Notes under the pieces: model-generated
Database searches by the model: none
Seen by the model: the letters and a program-made list of their open reading frames with translations, nothing else
What the model was told of the DNA's origin: nothing
In this document: in pieces, positions 52,162 through 60,998 of the stretch
Layout of the letters: every line of letters starts with the position of its first letter
Numbering within the stretch: the stretch's first letter is position 1
Made by a program: the position numbers and the translations under genes
Assembly: GCF_003987275.1 (NCBI RefSeq)
Contig: NZ_PIQF01000001.1
Coordinates: 1,116,001 to 1,180,000, forward strand
DNA from: Idiomarina seosinensis
GTDB lineage: Bacteria; Pseudomonadota; Gammaproteobacteria; Enterobacterales; Alteromonadaceae
Reading direction: 5' to 3'
DNA length: 64,000 nucleotides

Positions 52162-52190
52162 AACGCAGCCAGCGATGGCTGCGTTTTTTT
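52162..52190 (+). terminator. Plus-strand intrinsic terminator of unknown transcript
   Basis: A 9-bp stem (AACGCAGCC with GGCTGCGTT) and 6-nt loop is followed by seven T on the plus strand. No plus-strand gene ends nearby; corB ended 700 bp earlier. On the minus strand the hairpin is followed by A residues, so it is not a normal gshA terminator. A smaller stem (TCTACT/AGTAGA, 52106-52120) lies 41 bp upstream. A short plus-strand RNA ending here is possible. Confidence 0.7.
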
Positions 52191-53802
52191 ATGCCGTCTT
52201 ACCTGATCTGGCTGCTTGACTAAAATAGTTGTCCAAAAACGTATCGAAATCAACAGAATTATCAGCTTCTTTACGAGCATTAAACGCTTGTTGCGAGTCA
52301 GAACGCCATCGTTCAAAGTCACTATCCTGATAAAATTCTAACGGTTCAGCAACCATTCGACTACGATACTTATGAGCCAAATCCATACCTAAAGCACTAA
52401 AGTCCCACTGGTTCTCTTTTAAAATAGACATAATTTGCCCGGATAACGTCAGTTCTGGGTTTAGCACCCCCTGATACAGTTCATTTAAGTGATTTTGGTA
52501 GCTTGCTGGATTATCTGAGTAAAGATCGAGCGAGCGGCTCAGCGTAGCAAAGTCCGCGAATAGTTCTTCTAACCAATCAGCCATTAATCTTGGCTGCCCA
52601 TCTTGCCACAGTTCAAGGCTTGGATTGCGGCCTTCTAAAACCACTTTGGTAAAGTTCTTATCGTACTGCTGCTGAGCTTCCCAGGACATATCCGGACTGT
52701 CATTCAGCAAACAATATATCAATAACATATCAAGAAAATAAATTTGCTGTTCAGTAATTCCTACGTCGCTAAAGGGATTTACGTCGAGCGCTCTTATCTC
52801 GATGTATTCCACTCCACCACGTTCAAGCGCTTGACTCGGTGTTTCTCCATTCTCGGCGGTTCTTTTCGGCCGAATTGGAGAATAAAACTCATTTTCTATT
52901 TGTAAAATATTGTCATTAAGCTGCTGGTACTCACCAGCTACCTTAACGCCAATTTTGGCAAACTGCCGCGACGGAGTAGTTATCGCTTTTCGTAACCCGG
53001 TAACGTATTCTCCCAGCGAGTTATACGTAATTCCCAGACTTGCCTGTTCTTTGTTGGTATAACCAAGGTCGCTCATACGCAATGACGTTGCATAAGGTAA
53101 GAACTTAGTTCCCTTGGCTATTTTCTGAAAGTTCCAGTCGACGTCTTTATGCTCAGTACCGGTTTGTTGGAAAAAAGACTGACATAACGCCGGCGATGCA
53201 CCGAACAAATATGGAATCACCCAGGCCACACGTTTAAAGTTTCGAATAAGAGCAAAGTATTTTTCCGAGCGGAATTCAGCATTATCATCTCGTTGCAATT
53301 GCTCAGCCAGCTGCTTCCACATCGCTTCGGACACCGAAAAGTTGTAGTGTACGCCAGCAATAACCTGCATGGTTGCACCGTAGCGATTGGTTAACCCTTT
53401 ACGATACAAGCTTTTCATCCGGCCAGAATGAGAGTCTCCATATTTTGCGATACGAATGTCCTGATCTGATCCAATGTAACAAGGCATACTCAACGGCCAT
53501 AATAACTCTTCGCCAATAGCCCGGTAAGTTACACGATGGATATCACGAAGCTGCGCCAGGGTATCATTAACTTGAGTTGCCACCGGAGTAATAAATTCCA
53601 GCAGGTTTTCCGAATAATCGGTAGTGATTGTTGGGTGCGTTAAAGTTTTACCCAACACTTCTGGGTGATCGCTGGTGGCGAGAGTTCCATCTTCTTTTAT
53701 GCGAAGCGTTTCCCGTTCGATACCGCGTTGAATTCCTGACCAGGCAACTCCTTGTTGCGACTGGTTAAGTGCCTGTACGAGCGCTTCTAATGATTTTTGC
53801 AA
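52189..53802 (-). CDS. gshA: Glutamate-cysteine ligase GshA
   Basis: GshA joins glutamate and cysteine, the first and limiting step of glutathione synthesis. The 537-residue protein has GIERETLRI (23-31), the family core LPYATSLRMSDLGYTN, and EYIEIRALDVNPFSDVGI. The start is TTG, seven bases after GGAG, giving MQKSLEAL. E. coli gshA is also known to start with UUG. gloB, which releases glutathione, is in the same window. Confidence 0.95.
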   Translation of the reverse strand: MQKSLEALVQALNQSQQGVAWSGIQRGIERETLRIKEDGTLATSDHPEVLGKTLTHPTITTDYSENLLEFITPVATQVNDTLAQLRDIHRVTYRAIGEELLWPLSMPCYIGSDQDIRIAKYGDSHSGRMKSLYRKGLTNRYGATMQVIAGVHYNFSVSEAMWKQLAEQLQRDDNAEFRSEKYFALIRNFKRVAWVIPYLFGASPALCQSFFQQTGTEHKDVDWNFQKIAKGTKFLPYATSLRMSDLGYTNKEQASLGITYNSLGEYVTGLRKAITTPSRQFAKIGVKVAGEYQQLNDNILQIENEFYSPIRPKRTAENGETPSQALERGGVEYIEIRALDVNPFSDVGITEQQIYFLDMLLIYCLLNDSPDMSWEAQQQYDKNFTKVVLEGRNPSLELWQDGQPRLMADWLEELFADFATLSRSLDLYSDNPASYQNHLNELYQGVLNPELTLSGQIMSILKENQWDFSALGMDLAHKYRSRMVAEPLEFYQDSDFERWRSDSQQAFNARKEADNSVDFDTFLDNYFSQAARSGKTA

Positions 53803-53820
53803 AGTACAACTCCATCAAAC

Positions 53821-53961
53821 CTGTGTAATCTGGCTAACCCCAAAGCTTACTGGGAATTAGTAAAAACGTCCATGCCTGCTCTACCTGCTTTTCGCAATAA
53901 CTTGGCGAATATCGAACAACGTGGCAAACTACGCGAAGAAATAATACGCAGCTATCGCTAG
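53821..53961 (+). other. Short open frame with coding-like composition, unassigned
   Basis: Between gshA and the hybrid kinase, a plus-strand frame open from about 53797 reads a charged, protein-like 47-codon stretch ending at TAG (53961). An ATG occurs at 53872 with no clear ribosome binding site. It could be a remnant of a gene's 3' end or chance. I recognise no family. The remaining ~200 bp of this gap shows nothing else. Confidence 0.2.
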
Positions 53962-54000
53962 CTACCCAGCAATAATTAATACAGACGTTGGCGCTATATA

Positions 54001-56607
54001 ATGACTTCATTTTGGACGTTCCTGCAGTTCGCTTTTATCGCGCTGCAATCGATAAGTCTCATTCTCTATTTTTTGCTACCCGCCCCATGGAACGCTTCAG
54101 CTTTGCTAGTTACTGTCGCGCTTGGCCTGATAGTCGCCGTAACAGTCTGGTTTTGGACACGCCGTACTTCGTTAACGTCACCGTTGCAACAGCCTTTTTT
54201 ATCATCCGACTCGTTGCATCTGTTCGAGCAGGTTTTTAATGACCTGCCGACTCGAGTTTATTGGCGAGACAACAACCTAAAGCTATTGGGTGGTAACCAT
54301 GCTTTCTGCACTGATATGGGCGTCGCTGACGACGATATTAGCGGAAAATCAGATGAGCAGATAACTGTCCTCGCTAACAACGAAACTTTACTAGAAAGAG
54401 ATCAACAAACCTTTCAGAATCAGTGCGCCTCATGCAATGACGAGATTGAACTGCAATTGACCAACGGCAATCGTTGGGTAGAGCACTCTAGCGTCCCTCT
54501 GTACGACGAAGACCGTAATGTGATTGGTATTTTAGGAAGCTATTACGACATATCCAGTATCAAGTCGGTGGCTGAACAAATGGAAAAGGCAAAAGAAACC
54601 GCTGAGCAGGCCAATCTGGCAAAAGGTGAGTTTCTGGCCAATATGAGTCACGAGATTCGTACACCAATTAATGCCATTGTAGGGATGGCAAATTTGTGTT
54701 TAAAAACCGAACTTAATCAAAAACAAAAGCGCTATCTAAAAGTTATCGATTCGTCCTCGCAAGCGTTGCTCGGTGTTATAAACGACATTCTCGACTTTTC
54801 AAAAATTGACGCGGGTAAATTAACCATTGAACGCATTCCATTTGATTTGCAGGATGTGCTGACGTCACTGGCCGACATGTTTGCCTATAAAGCTTATGAC
54901 AAGGATCTGGAGTTTATCATCAACCTTCCGGCGAATATTCCATCGCGACTGTTAGGTGATCCTCTGCGCTTAAATCAAGTTTTGGTGAACTTAGTCAGCA
55001 ATGCGATAAAATTTACCGACGAAGGTGAAATAAACGTTGCAGTTACCTTGCTCGAAAAGTCTTCCAGCAAAGTTTGGTTAAGAATCTCTGTTACCGATAC
55101 AGGCATCGGTATGGACGAAGAACAAAGAGCCAACCTATTCCAGGCATTTACCCAAGCTGACACTTCAACCACGCGGAAATACGGTGGCACAGGCCTTGGT
55201 CTGGCCATATCAAGGCGCTTAATTCATTTAATGCAAGGTGATATCGGGGTAACCAGTGGTGTTGGCCAGGGCTCAACCTTTTACATTGAGCTGACCTTGC
55301 CTTTACAGGACGAACAAGATGATTCTCACCATCAATATTTGATGCAGAAGCTTGAGGGCGTCAAGGTACTGGCTATCGACGATAACTTAAGTACCCGCGA
55401 AATGATTCAGGAGATGTTAAAGAGCTACCGAGTTGATGTGCGCGTTTGCCGAACAGCCGAACAGGCGCTCGAACTCTACCAACAGTCTGTCGAGCAACAC
55501 GAGCCTTATCAATTAATCTTGGTAGACTGGCGACTGCCAGGTATGGATGGACTGGAATTCTGCCACAAAATTCGTACCACATACGGAGAACAACATTCGC
55601 CCAAACTGGTGTTGGCAACTGGCTACTATATCGAAGAACTTAACGAAAAAGCCCGCCAAGCGGGAGTAGCAGATATCCTTTCTAAACCTTACACGGCTTC
55701 AAGCCTGGGCCGCAGCCTGAGCTCCACGCTATTCCCGTCCAGCGAGAGTGCAACTGCTAACTCCGGTCAGGCCATCAACATTCCGGATAGCATTCTCTAC
55801 GCTCCGATATTGGTTGTAGAAGATAATGAAATTAATCAGCAAGTTGCCAAAGAGTTACTCAGCAGCCATCAGTTTAATGTTGATATTGCCGAGCATGGAC
55901 AGAGCGCATTAGAGGCTATTGAACGTAAAAATTATGCCATGGTACTCATGGATATCCAGATGCCGGTCATGGACGGACTGACAGCGACACGCCAGATTAG
56001 GGCTCATTACAACTATCAGCAGTTACCTGTGCTGGCGATGACTGCTAATGCAATGAGTGGTGATGAGGAACGCTCTCTCGCTGCGGGTATGCAAGGCCAT
56101 ATATCGAAACCGATAGATGAACAGCAGCTATTGAAAGCAATCATCAAATGGTGCGTTCCCGGCAACTATTCAGAGAATGCGGACAATGTTAACAACGTGC
56201 CGGAACAGTCTCAGCAATCTGAACCTCAAACTACAAAGCTTAAATATCCGCAGGCCAAAGGCGTTAATTTTGATGCAGCGCTGTCACGGTTGGGCAACAA
56301 TGTGCCACTTTATTTAAAACTAGTCGAGCAGCTGCATGAGCAATATCAAAACAGTGCCATGAAAGTATCCGACTTCATCACCCGCGGTCAGCATGACAGT
56401 GCGCGCCGTTACTTTCACTCGTTGAAGGGGGCAGCAGGCAATCTGGGGCTGGAATCGTTGCAGCACAAAGCAGGCGAGCTTGAACAGTTTATGGCAGCCG
56501 GTAATATTGATAAGGTAGCAGATCAGATAACTGTGTTAGAAAAGCGTTTGCAACACGCCTATCAGGCTGCCAGCGACTTAGACGCTATTCAGCACCATCA
56601 ATCCTAG
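54001..56607 (+). CDS. Hybrid histidine kinase with PAS, two receivers and HPt
   Basis: The 868-residue protein has two transmembrane helices (about 5-27 and 33-51) with almost no periplasmic loop. A PAS domain (about 72-190) follows, then HisKA with His217 in MSHEIRTPIN, and HATPase with N330-type box NLVSNAIKF, DTGIG and GGTGLGLAIS. Two receivers follow (D509 in LVDWRLPG, D651 in LMDIQMPVMDG), and a C-terminal HPt has His806 (FHSLKGAAGNLG). The phosphorelay is therefore complete except for the final regulator. The signal is probably intracellular or within the membrane. No clear ribosome binding site precedes the ATG. Confidence 0.92.
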   Translation: MTSFWTFLQFAFIALQSISLILYFLLPAPWNASALLVTVALGLIVAVTVWFWTRRTSLTSPLQQPFLSSDSLHLFEQVFNDLPTRVYWRDNNLKLLGGNHAFCTDMGVADDDISGKSDEQITVLANNETLLERDQQTFQNQCASCNDEIELQLTNGNRWVEHSSVPLYDEDRNVIGILGSYYDISSIKSVAEQMEKAKETAEQANLAKGEFLANMSHEIRTPINAIVGMANLCLKTELNQKQKRYLKVIDSSSQALLGVINDILDFSKIDAGKLTIERIPFDLQDVLTSLADMFAYKAYDKDLEFIINLPANIPSRLLGDPLRLNQVLVNLVSNAIKFTDEGEINVAVTLLEKSSSKVWLRISVTDTGIGMDEEQRANLFQAFTQADTSTTRKYGGTGLGLAISRRLIHLMQGDIGVTSGVGQGSTFYIELTLPLQDEQDDSHHQYLMQKLEGVKVLAIDDNLSTREMIQEMLKSYRVDVRVCRTAEQALELYQQSVEQHEPYQLILVDWRLPGMDGLEFCHKIRTTYGEQHSPKLVLATGYYIEELNEKARQAGVADILSKPYTASSLGRSLSSTLFPSSESATANSGQAINIPDSILYAPILVVEDNEINQQVAKELLSSHQFNVDIAEHGQSALEAIERKNYAMVLMDIQMPVMDGLTATRQIRAHYNYQQLPVLAMTANAMSGDEERSLAAGMQGHISKPIDEQQLLKAIIKWCVPGNYSENADNVNNVPEQSQQSEPQTTKLKYPQAKGVNFDAALSRLGNNVPLYLKLVEQLHEQYQNSAMKVSDFITRGQHDSARRYFHSLKGAAGNLGLESLQHKAGELEQFMAAGNIDKVADQITVLEKRLQHAYQAASDLDAIQHHQS

Positions 56608-56614
56608 GACGACT

Positions 56615-56788
56615 ATGACTCGTTTTTTATTCTTAATTCCGTTACTACTGAGCTTAATTTGGCTGGCATATTTACACCTTAATGGCTGGACCATCAGGCA
56701 GGGGTTGAAAGGATTTGGCTATATCGCTATTTTTAGTACAGCGATAGCGATATTCTATACCCTAATGATGTGGGTGACCGGTCGCTAA
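56615..56788 (+). CDS. 57-residue two-helix membrane protein, unknown
   Basis: A small gene starts seven bases after the kinase stop with AGGACGACT as a good ribosome binding site. It encodes 57 residues with two hydrophobic segments (about 3-20 and 35-54) separated by a short polar turn (HLNGWTIRQGLKG) and ends WVTGR. Codon use and hydropathy look genuine. It is probably cotranscribed with the hybrid kinase and could assist it in the membrane. No family is recognised with certainty. Confidence 0.7.
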   Translation: MTRFLFLIPLLLSLIWLAYLHLNGWTIRQGLKGFGYIAIFSTAIAIFYTLMMWVTGR

Positions 56789-56823
56789 CCGGCCCCCGTT
56801 TATTATTGCTACGATCGTCGCTG

Positions 56824-57951
56824 CTAAACCAACGCCAATAATACGCCTGCCGCTACGGCCGAGCCCAAAACGCCTGCTACATTAGGTCCCATCGCATGCA
56901 TCAGCAAGAAATTACTCTGGTTAGCATCTAAACCGACTTTATTAACAACCCGCGCAGCCATTGGTACTGCCGAAACGCCAGCGGCTCCAATCAGCGGATT
57001 TATCGGACTACTACTGAAACGGCCCATGACTTTAGCCATTAGAATGCCGCTCGCAGTACCTATTGAAAATGCGACCGCGCCCAATACTAAAATCCCTAGG
57101 GTAGTAAAACTTAAGAACTGCTCAGCCTGCAATTTTGAGCCAACAGCCAATCCCAGAAAGATAGTAACAATGTTAATCAATTCATTTTGGGTGGTCTTAG
57201 TTAGCCGCTCTACTACGCCGGATTCGCGCATCAGGTTACCGAGGCAGAACATACCAACTAATGGTGTCGCACTAGGTAACAGTAATAGCGTGAGCAGGAT
57301 CACGGCCAACGGAAAGAACAGCTTCTCTCGACCAGCTACTGGACGCAACTGCTCCATCTTAATCTGCCGCTCTTTTTCGCTGGTCAACAATTTCATGATT
57401 GGTGGCTGAATAATAGGCACCAGTGCCATGTACGAATAAGCGGCAACAGCAATTGCCCCCAGCAAGTCAGGCGCAAGTCTTGAGGCCAGGAAAATAGCTG
57501 TTGGCCCATCTGCTCCGCCAATTATTGAGATAGCAGCAGCATCAGCAAGAGTGAACTCAATACCGGGTATTAAATTAAGCCCAATGGCGCCAAATAAAGT
57601 AGCGAAAATACCAAATTGAGCTGCTCCACCCAGTAACATCATCTTCGGGTTAGCTAATAACGGACCAAAGTCAGTTAACGCGCCGACCCCCATAAAAATC
57701 AACAGGGGGAACATGCCTGTGTCTATGCCGACGTTGTAAACGTAGTAGAGCACGCCGCCGGGCTCGTTAAAGCCCCCTAGCGGAATATTGGCAAGGATCG
57801 CGCCAAAACCAATCGGTAACAGCAGCAGTGGCTCAAACTTTTTAGCAATGGCTAGATACAACAACAAACCGCCGACCACGATCATCCCGGCTTGACCCAA
57901 GGTCATCGCCGAAATCCCCGTGGTTTCCCATAAAGTCAGTAATCTATCCAT
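56824..57951 (-). CDS. oadB: Oxaloacetate decarboxylase sodium pump, beta subunit
   Basis: OadB is the membrane subunit that decarboxylates carboxybiotin and pumps sodium outward. The 375-residue protein has about nine or more hydrophobic segments. Family motifs include [41 protein letters not shown] and [19 protein letters not shown]. The start lies 3 bp after the oadA stop, suggesting coupled translation. Gene order on the transcript is G-A-B. Confidence 0.96.
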   Translation of the reverse strand: MDRLLTLWETTGISAMTLGQAGMIVVGGLLLYLAIAKKFEPLLLLPIGFGAILANIPLGGFNEPGGVLYYVYNVGIDTGMFPLLIFMGVGALTDFGPLLANPKMMLLGGAAQFGIFATLFGAIGLNLIPGIEFTLADAAAISIIGGADGPTAIFLASRLAPDLLGAIAVAAYSYMALVPIIQPPIMKLLTSEKERQIKMEQLRPVAGREKLFFPLAVILLTLLLLPSATPLVGMFCLGNLMRESGVVERLTKTTQNELINIVTIFLGLAVGSKLQAEQFLSFTTLGILVLGAVAFSIGTASGILMAKVMGRFSSSPINPLIGAAGVSAVPMAARVVNKVGLDANQSNFLLMHAMGPNVAGVLGSAVAAGVLLALV

Positions 57952-57954
57952 AAA

Positions 57955-59766
57955 TTAACCCACAGTTACCAAGTCATCGCCGACCGTTACTGCATCGCCT
58001 TCTTTTACGTGAAATTCCTTTATGGTGCCGTCGGACTCGGCTTTTATATCGGTTTCCATTTTCATCGCTTCCAGCACAATAACTACATCACCGGCTTTAA
58101 CCTCGCTGCCCTGTTTAGCAACAATTTTAAAAATGTTGCCAGCTAATGGCGCTTTAATCACGTCACCATCACCGTTGTCGTTGCTTTGCTTAGCGGTATC
58201 AGCTTGCTGGTCTGACTCAGCAGATTGCTTTTGCGGCTCCACGTTTTCCAGTTCACCTGCAGCACCAACAGTAACACGGTAGCGCTTACCATCGACATCT
58301 ACATCGTATTGTTCAGGGCCGCTGGCTGACGATTTGCCGGTCGGCTTTTTACTATCTTTGCCGGATTGGTTTGTCTCTGCTTGCGGCTCAGGTTCAAAAG
58401 CATCTGGATTATCGCGGTTCTTAAGAAACTTAAGACCAATTTGCGGGAACAACGCATAAGTCAAAACATCATCAACCACATCGTCAGCCAGCCGGATGTC
58501 TTCATCTTTGGCTTTTTGTTTTAGCTCATCAGTCAGCTTTTCCAGCTCATTGTCGAGCAAGTCGGCGGGACGTTGAGTGATAGGTTTATCGCCATCCAAC
58601 ACTTTTTTCTGCAGCTCTTCGTTAACCGGTGCTGCCGTGGCTCCGTATTCGCCTTTCAGAACTGCTGCCGTTTCTTTCGAGATATTGGCATAACGTTCAC
58701 CACTGAGGACATTAAGCACAGCCTGGGTCCCAACAATTTGTGAGGTTGGCGTAACTAAAGGAATATAACCCAGATCTTCTCTGACCTTTGGTATTTCTTC
58801 TAGTACCTCATCGAACTTCTCGATAGCTCCCTGCTCTTTAAGCTGACTCTCCATGTTAGTTAACATACCGCCCGGGACCTGTGCCAACAGAATGCGCGCA
58901 TCGACACCTTTCAACGAACCTTCGAACTGGGCGTATTTTTTACGAACATCACGGAAATAGCTCGCAATCTCCGCCAGCAATGGCAGCTTAAGGCCTGTGT
59001 CACGCTCAGTATCCTCGGTCATAGCTACCAGCGTTTCAGTCGGCGAATGGCCATAGGTCATACTCATTGAGGAGATTGCGGTATCCAGCATATCAATACC
59101 GGCATCAATCGATTTTTGGTAGGTCGCTACGCTCAAGCCGGTAGTCGCATGACATTGCATCGCTATTGGCAAGTCAGTCTTTTTCTTTAACGCTGATACT
59201 AGTTCATAGGCATGCTCAGGTCGCAGTAATCCAGCCATGTCTTTAATACAAAGCGAGTCGCAACCCAAGTCTTCAAGCTCCTGAGCCATTTCGACCCACT
59301 TTTCCAGCGTATGAACAGGACTCACGGTATAGGCTAATGTGCCTTGTGCATGCCCTTCGACGTCTTTCGTCGCTTTTATCGCAGTTTTTAAATTACGAAC
59401 ATCGTTCATCGCATCAAAAATACGAAAAACATCAACGCCATTATCCTTAGCGCGCTCTACAAAACGCTTAACTACATCATCCGCGTAATGCCTGTAGCCT
59501 AATAAATTTTGTCCACGCAATAACATCTGTTGGCGAGTGTTTGGCATCGCTTTACTTAATTCACGGATACGCTCCCATGGATCTTCCCCGAGATAGCGGA
59601 TACATGAATCAAAGGTTGCTCCGCCCCAGGATTCCATTGACCAGTAGCCAACTTCATCCAGTTTTTCTGCTATCGGCAACATATCGTCGATACGCATTCG
59701 TGTCGCAAGCAATGACTGGTGTGCATCACGCAACACCAACTCCGTCAATTTAAGCGGGTTACTCAT
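57955..59766 (-). CDS. oadA: Oxaloacetate decarboxylase alpha subunit
   Basis: OadA carries the carboxyltransferase and biotin. The TIM barrel starts TELVLRDAHQSLLATRMR and includes DVFRIFDAMNDVRNL and a metal-binding MQCHATTG segment. A charged linker (about 455-515) leads to the biotinyl domain with Lys569 in EAMKMETD. Length (603) is typical. The ATG follows AGGAGAATCCCA. With OadB and OadG it converts oxaloacetate to pyruvate and pumps sodium. Confidence 0.97.
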   Translation of the reverse strand: MSNPLKLTELVLRDAHQSLLATRMRIDDMLPIAEKLDEVGYWSMESWGGATFDSCIRYLGEDPWERIRELSKAMPNTRQQMLLRGQNLLGYRHYADDVVKRFVERAKDNGVDVFRIFDAMNDVRNLKTAIKATKDVEGHAQGTLAYTVSPVHTLEKWVEMAQELEDLGCDSLCIKDMAGLLRPEHAYELVSALKKKTDLPIAMQCHATTGLSVATYQKSIDAGIDMLDTAISSMSMTYGHSPTETLVAMTEDTERDTGLKLPLLAEIASYFRDVRKKYAQFEGSLKGVDARILLAQVPGGMLTNMESQLKEQGAIEKFDEVLEEIPKVREDLGYIPLVTPTSQIVGTQAVLNVLSGERYANISKETAAVLKGEYGATAAPVNEELQKKVLDGDKPITQRPADLLDNELEKLTDELKQKAKDEDIRLADDVVDDVLTYALFPQIGLKFLKNRDNPDAFEPEPQAETNQSGKDSKKPTGKSSASGPEQYDVDVDGKRYRVTVGAAGELENVEPQKQSAESDQQADTAKQSNDNGDGDVIKAPLAGNIFKIVAKQGSEVKAGDVVIVLEAMKMETDIKAESDGTIKEFHVKEGDAVTVGDDLVTVG

Positions 59767-59825
59767 TGGGATTCTCCTTTATCTAAATGCGGCAGGCTGC
59801 CACTACCGAATTGGCACTCAGACCA

Positions 59826-60071
59826 TCAATCTTTCGACTGACGGTAGCGGTGTACAGCGGCACTGATTGCAGCAATGACTGAACTGGGTACTTGGTCATC
59901 ACTACCACTGGATCCTTGTGGCGCTGAGGGCGTAGCTTGAGGTACAGGTTTTGGAGTCGGAATTAAACGACCCATAACGGTCATCGCTAAAATAAGCAGT
60001 AACAGAAAAGCCAGTACGGCAGCCATTCCTACCAACATGATTTCAGCGGCATTCGCAAATAACTCTGACAC
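59826..60071 (-). CDS. oadG: Oxaloacetate decarboxylase gamma subunit
   Basis: OadG is the small membrane subunit that holds the complex together and binds zinc. The 81-residue protein has one transmembrane helix (about 11-34) and a proline-rich tail ending AISAAVHRYRQSKD. The GTG at 60071 is chosen because AGGAG lies 5 nt upstream. A TTG eight codons earlier in the frame would place this site inside the gene. No terminator separates it from the upstream tRNA-Arg genes. Confidence 0.9.
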   Translation of the reverse strand: MSELFANAAEIMLVGMAAVLAFLLLLILAMTVMGRLIPTPKPVPQATPSAPQGSSGSDDQVPSSVIAAISAAVHRYRQSKD

Positions 60072-60182
60072 GACATCTCCTGCTGTTGCAGCCAATAGAT
60101 TGTTATAAAAATATTAAATACTATGGTAGCAGGGTTAGCAAGCAGATATAAAGGGGAATATAATCGGTATAAATAGATGAAA

Positions 60183-60259
60183 TGGCGCGCTCGGGAGGAC
60201 TCGAACCTCCAACCGCCTGGTTCGTAGCCAGGTACTCTATCCAGTTGAGCTACGAGCGC
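60183..60259 (-). tRNA. tRNA-Arg (ACG), distal copy
   Basis: A 77-nt gene with acceptor GCGCTCG/CGAGCGC, encoded CCA, and anticodon loop CTACGAA giving ACG. Adenosine 34 is normally edited to inosine to read CGN arginine codons. It is identical to the copy 24 bp upstream. Confidence 0.97.
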
Positions 60260-60283
60260 GTTGCATTTTGATGGGCAGAAACA

Positions 60284-60360
60284 TGGCGCGCTCGGGAGGA
60301 CTCGAACCTCCAACCGCCTGGTTCGTAGCCAGGTACTCTATCCAGTTGAGCTACGAGCGC
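60284..60360 (-). tRNA. tRNA-Arg (ACG), proximal copy
   Basis: The second identical tRNA-Arg gene, 77 nt with encoded CCA and anticodon ACG. The copies form a 101-bp tandem unit that includes a few bases of identical flank (TTGCATTT). It probably shares the tRNA-Ser promoter. Confidence 0.97.
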
Positions 60361-60406
60361 GTTGCATTTCTAACGTTTGTTCTCTACAGCAGATGCCGAA
60401 AAAACA

Positions 60407-60499
60407 TGGCGGAGAGGGAGGGATTCGAACCCTCGATAGGGCTACAAACCCTATACTCCCTTAGCAGGGGAGCGCCTTCAGCCACTCGGCCACCTCTCC
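60407..60499 (-). tRNA. tRNA-Ser (GCT)
   Basis: A 93-nt gene with encoded CCA and a long variable arm, as usual for serine tRNA. The anticodon loop CTGCTAA gives GCT, reading AGC/AGT. It is first in a Ser-Arg-Arg transcript, the arrangement commonly seen downstream of csrA in gammaproteobacteria. Confidence 0.97.
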
Positions 60500-60516
60500 T
60501 TAACGTTGTGGCGTGA

Positions 60517-60544
60517 ATTCTAGCGATGTTGGCAATAATGTCAA
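60517..60544 (-). promoter_or_regulatory. Strong sigma70 promoter of the tRNA-Ser-Arg-Arg operon
   Basis: On the minus strand, a perfect TTGACA and TAGAAT (five of six) are spaced by 16 nt, ending 18 bp before tRNA-Ser. The discriminator TCACGCC repeats that of the tRNA-Asp promoter. Confidence 0.88.
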
Positions 60545-60614
60545 TCGCTTTTTTCTTTTTCTGTGGTTAAGTGTGGGATATTTGACCATCTCGACCAATT
60601 TTCCCGCAAAAACC

Positions 60615-60654
60615 CTAAAAAAGACAAAAGCCAGCATAAGCTGGCTTTTGTCTT
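60615..60654 (-). terminator. csrA terminator
   Basis: A 15-bp perfect stem (AAGACAAAAGCCAGC with its complement) has an ATAA loop. On the minus strand it is followed by TTTTTT. It separates csrA from the tRNA operon. Confidence 0.93.
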
Positions 60655-60684
60655 AACCTGTCGCGGAACGGTATTACTTATATG

Positions 60685-60879
60685 TTATTCGTTCGGAGGA
60701 TTTCCCTCGTCATCTTGTTCAGACTGAATACGCATATAAATTTCTTCTCTGTGAACCGAGACTTCTTTTGGTGCGTTGACGCCAATTCGTACCTGGTTGC
60801 CTTTGACACCCAGCACTGTTACAGATACATCATCACCGATCATGAGTGTCTCACCGACACGGCGCGTTAAAATTAACAT
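60685..60879 (-). CDS. csrA: Carbon storage regulator CsrA
   Basis: CsrA binds GGA motifs in mRNA leaders and controls carbon flux, motility and biofilm. The 64-residue protein has [28 protein letters not shown], and the RNA-binding SVHREEIY with Arg44. The ATG at 60879 lies six bases after AGGAGC; the longer frame has no family support. alaS lies upstream and a strong terminator downstream. Confidence 0.97.
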   Translation of the reverse strand: MLILTRRVGETLMIGDDVSVTVLGVKGNQVRIGVNAPKEVSVHREEIYMRIQSEQDDEGNPPNE

Positions 60880-60998
60880 AAGTTGCTCCTTCAATACTGT
60901 TCCGCTTAACCACAATTAAGAACATTTCCCTAAGTCAGTAACTGGCAGTCTAACAATATCCGCAACAAATACACTATAACGAACCTAATAACCTCTCG

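Noticed and set aside
60183-60360. Two 77-nt identical units with a 24-bp spacer that could be mistaken for a repeat array
   Set aside because: They are tandem tRNA-Arg genes with full cloverleaf features, not CRISPR repeats.
60268-60516. 82-codon plus-strand open frame across the tRNA genes
   Set aside because: It is antisense to tRNA-Arg and tRNA-Ser genes and its sequence is simply their complement.
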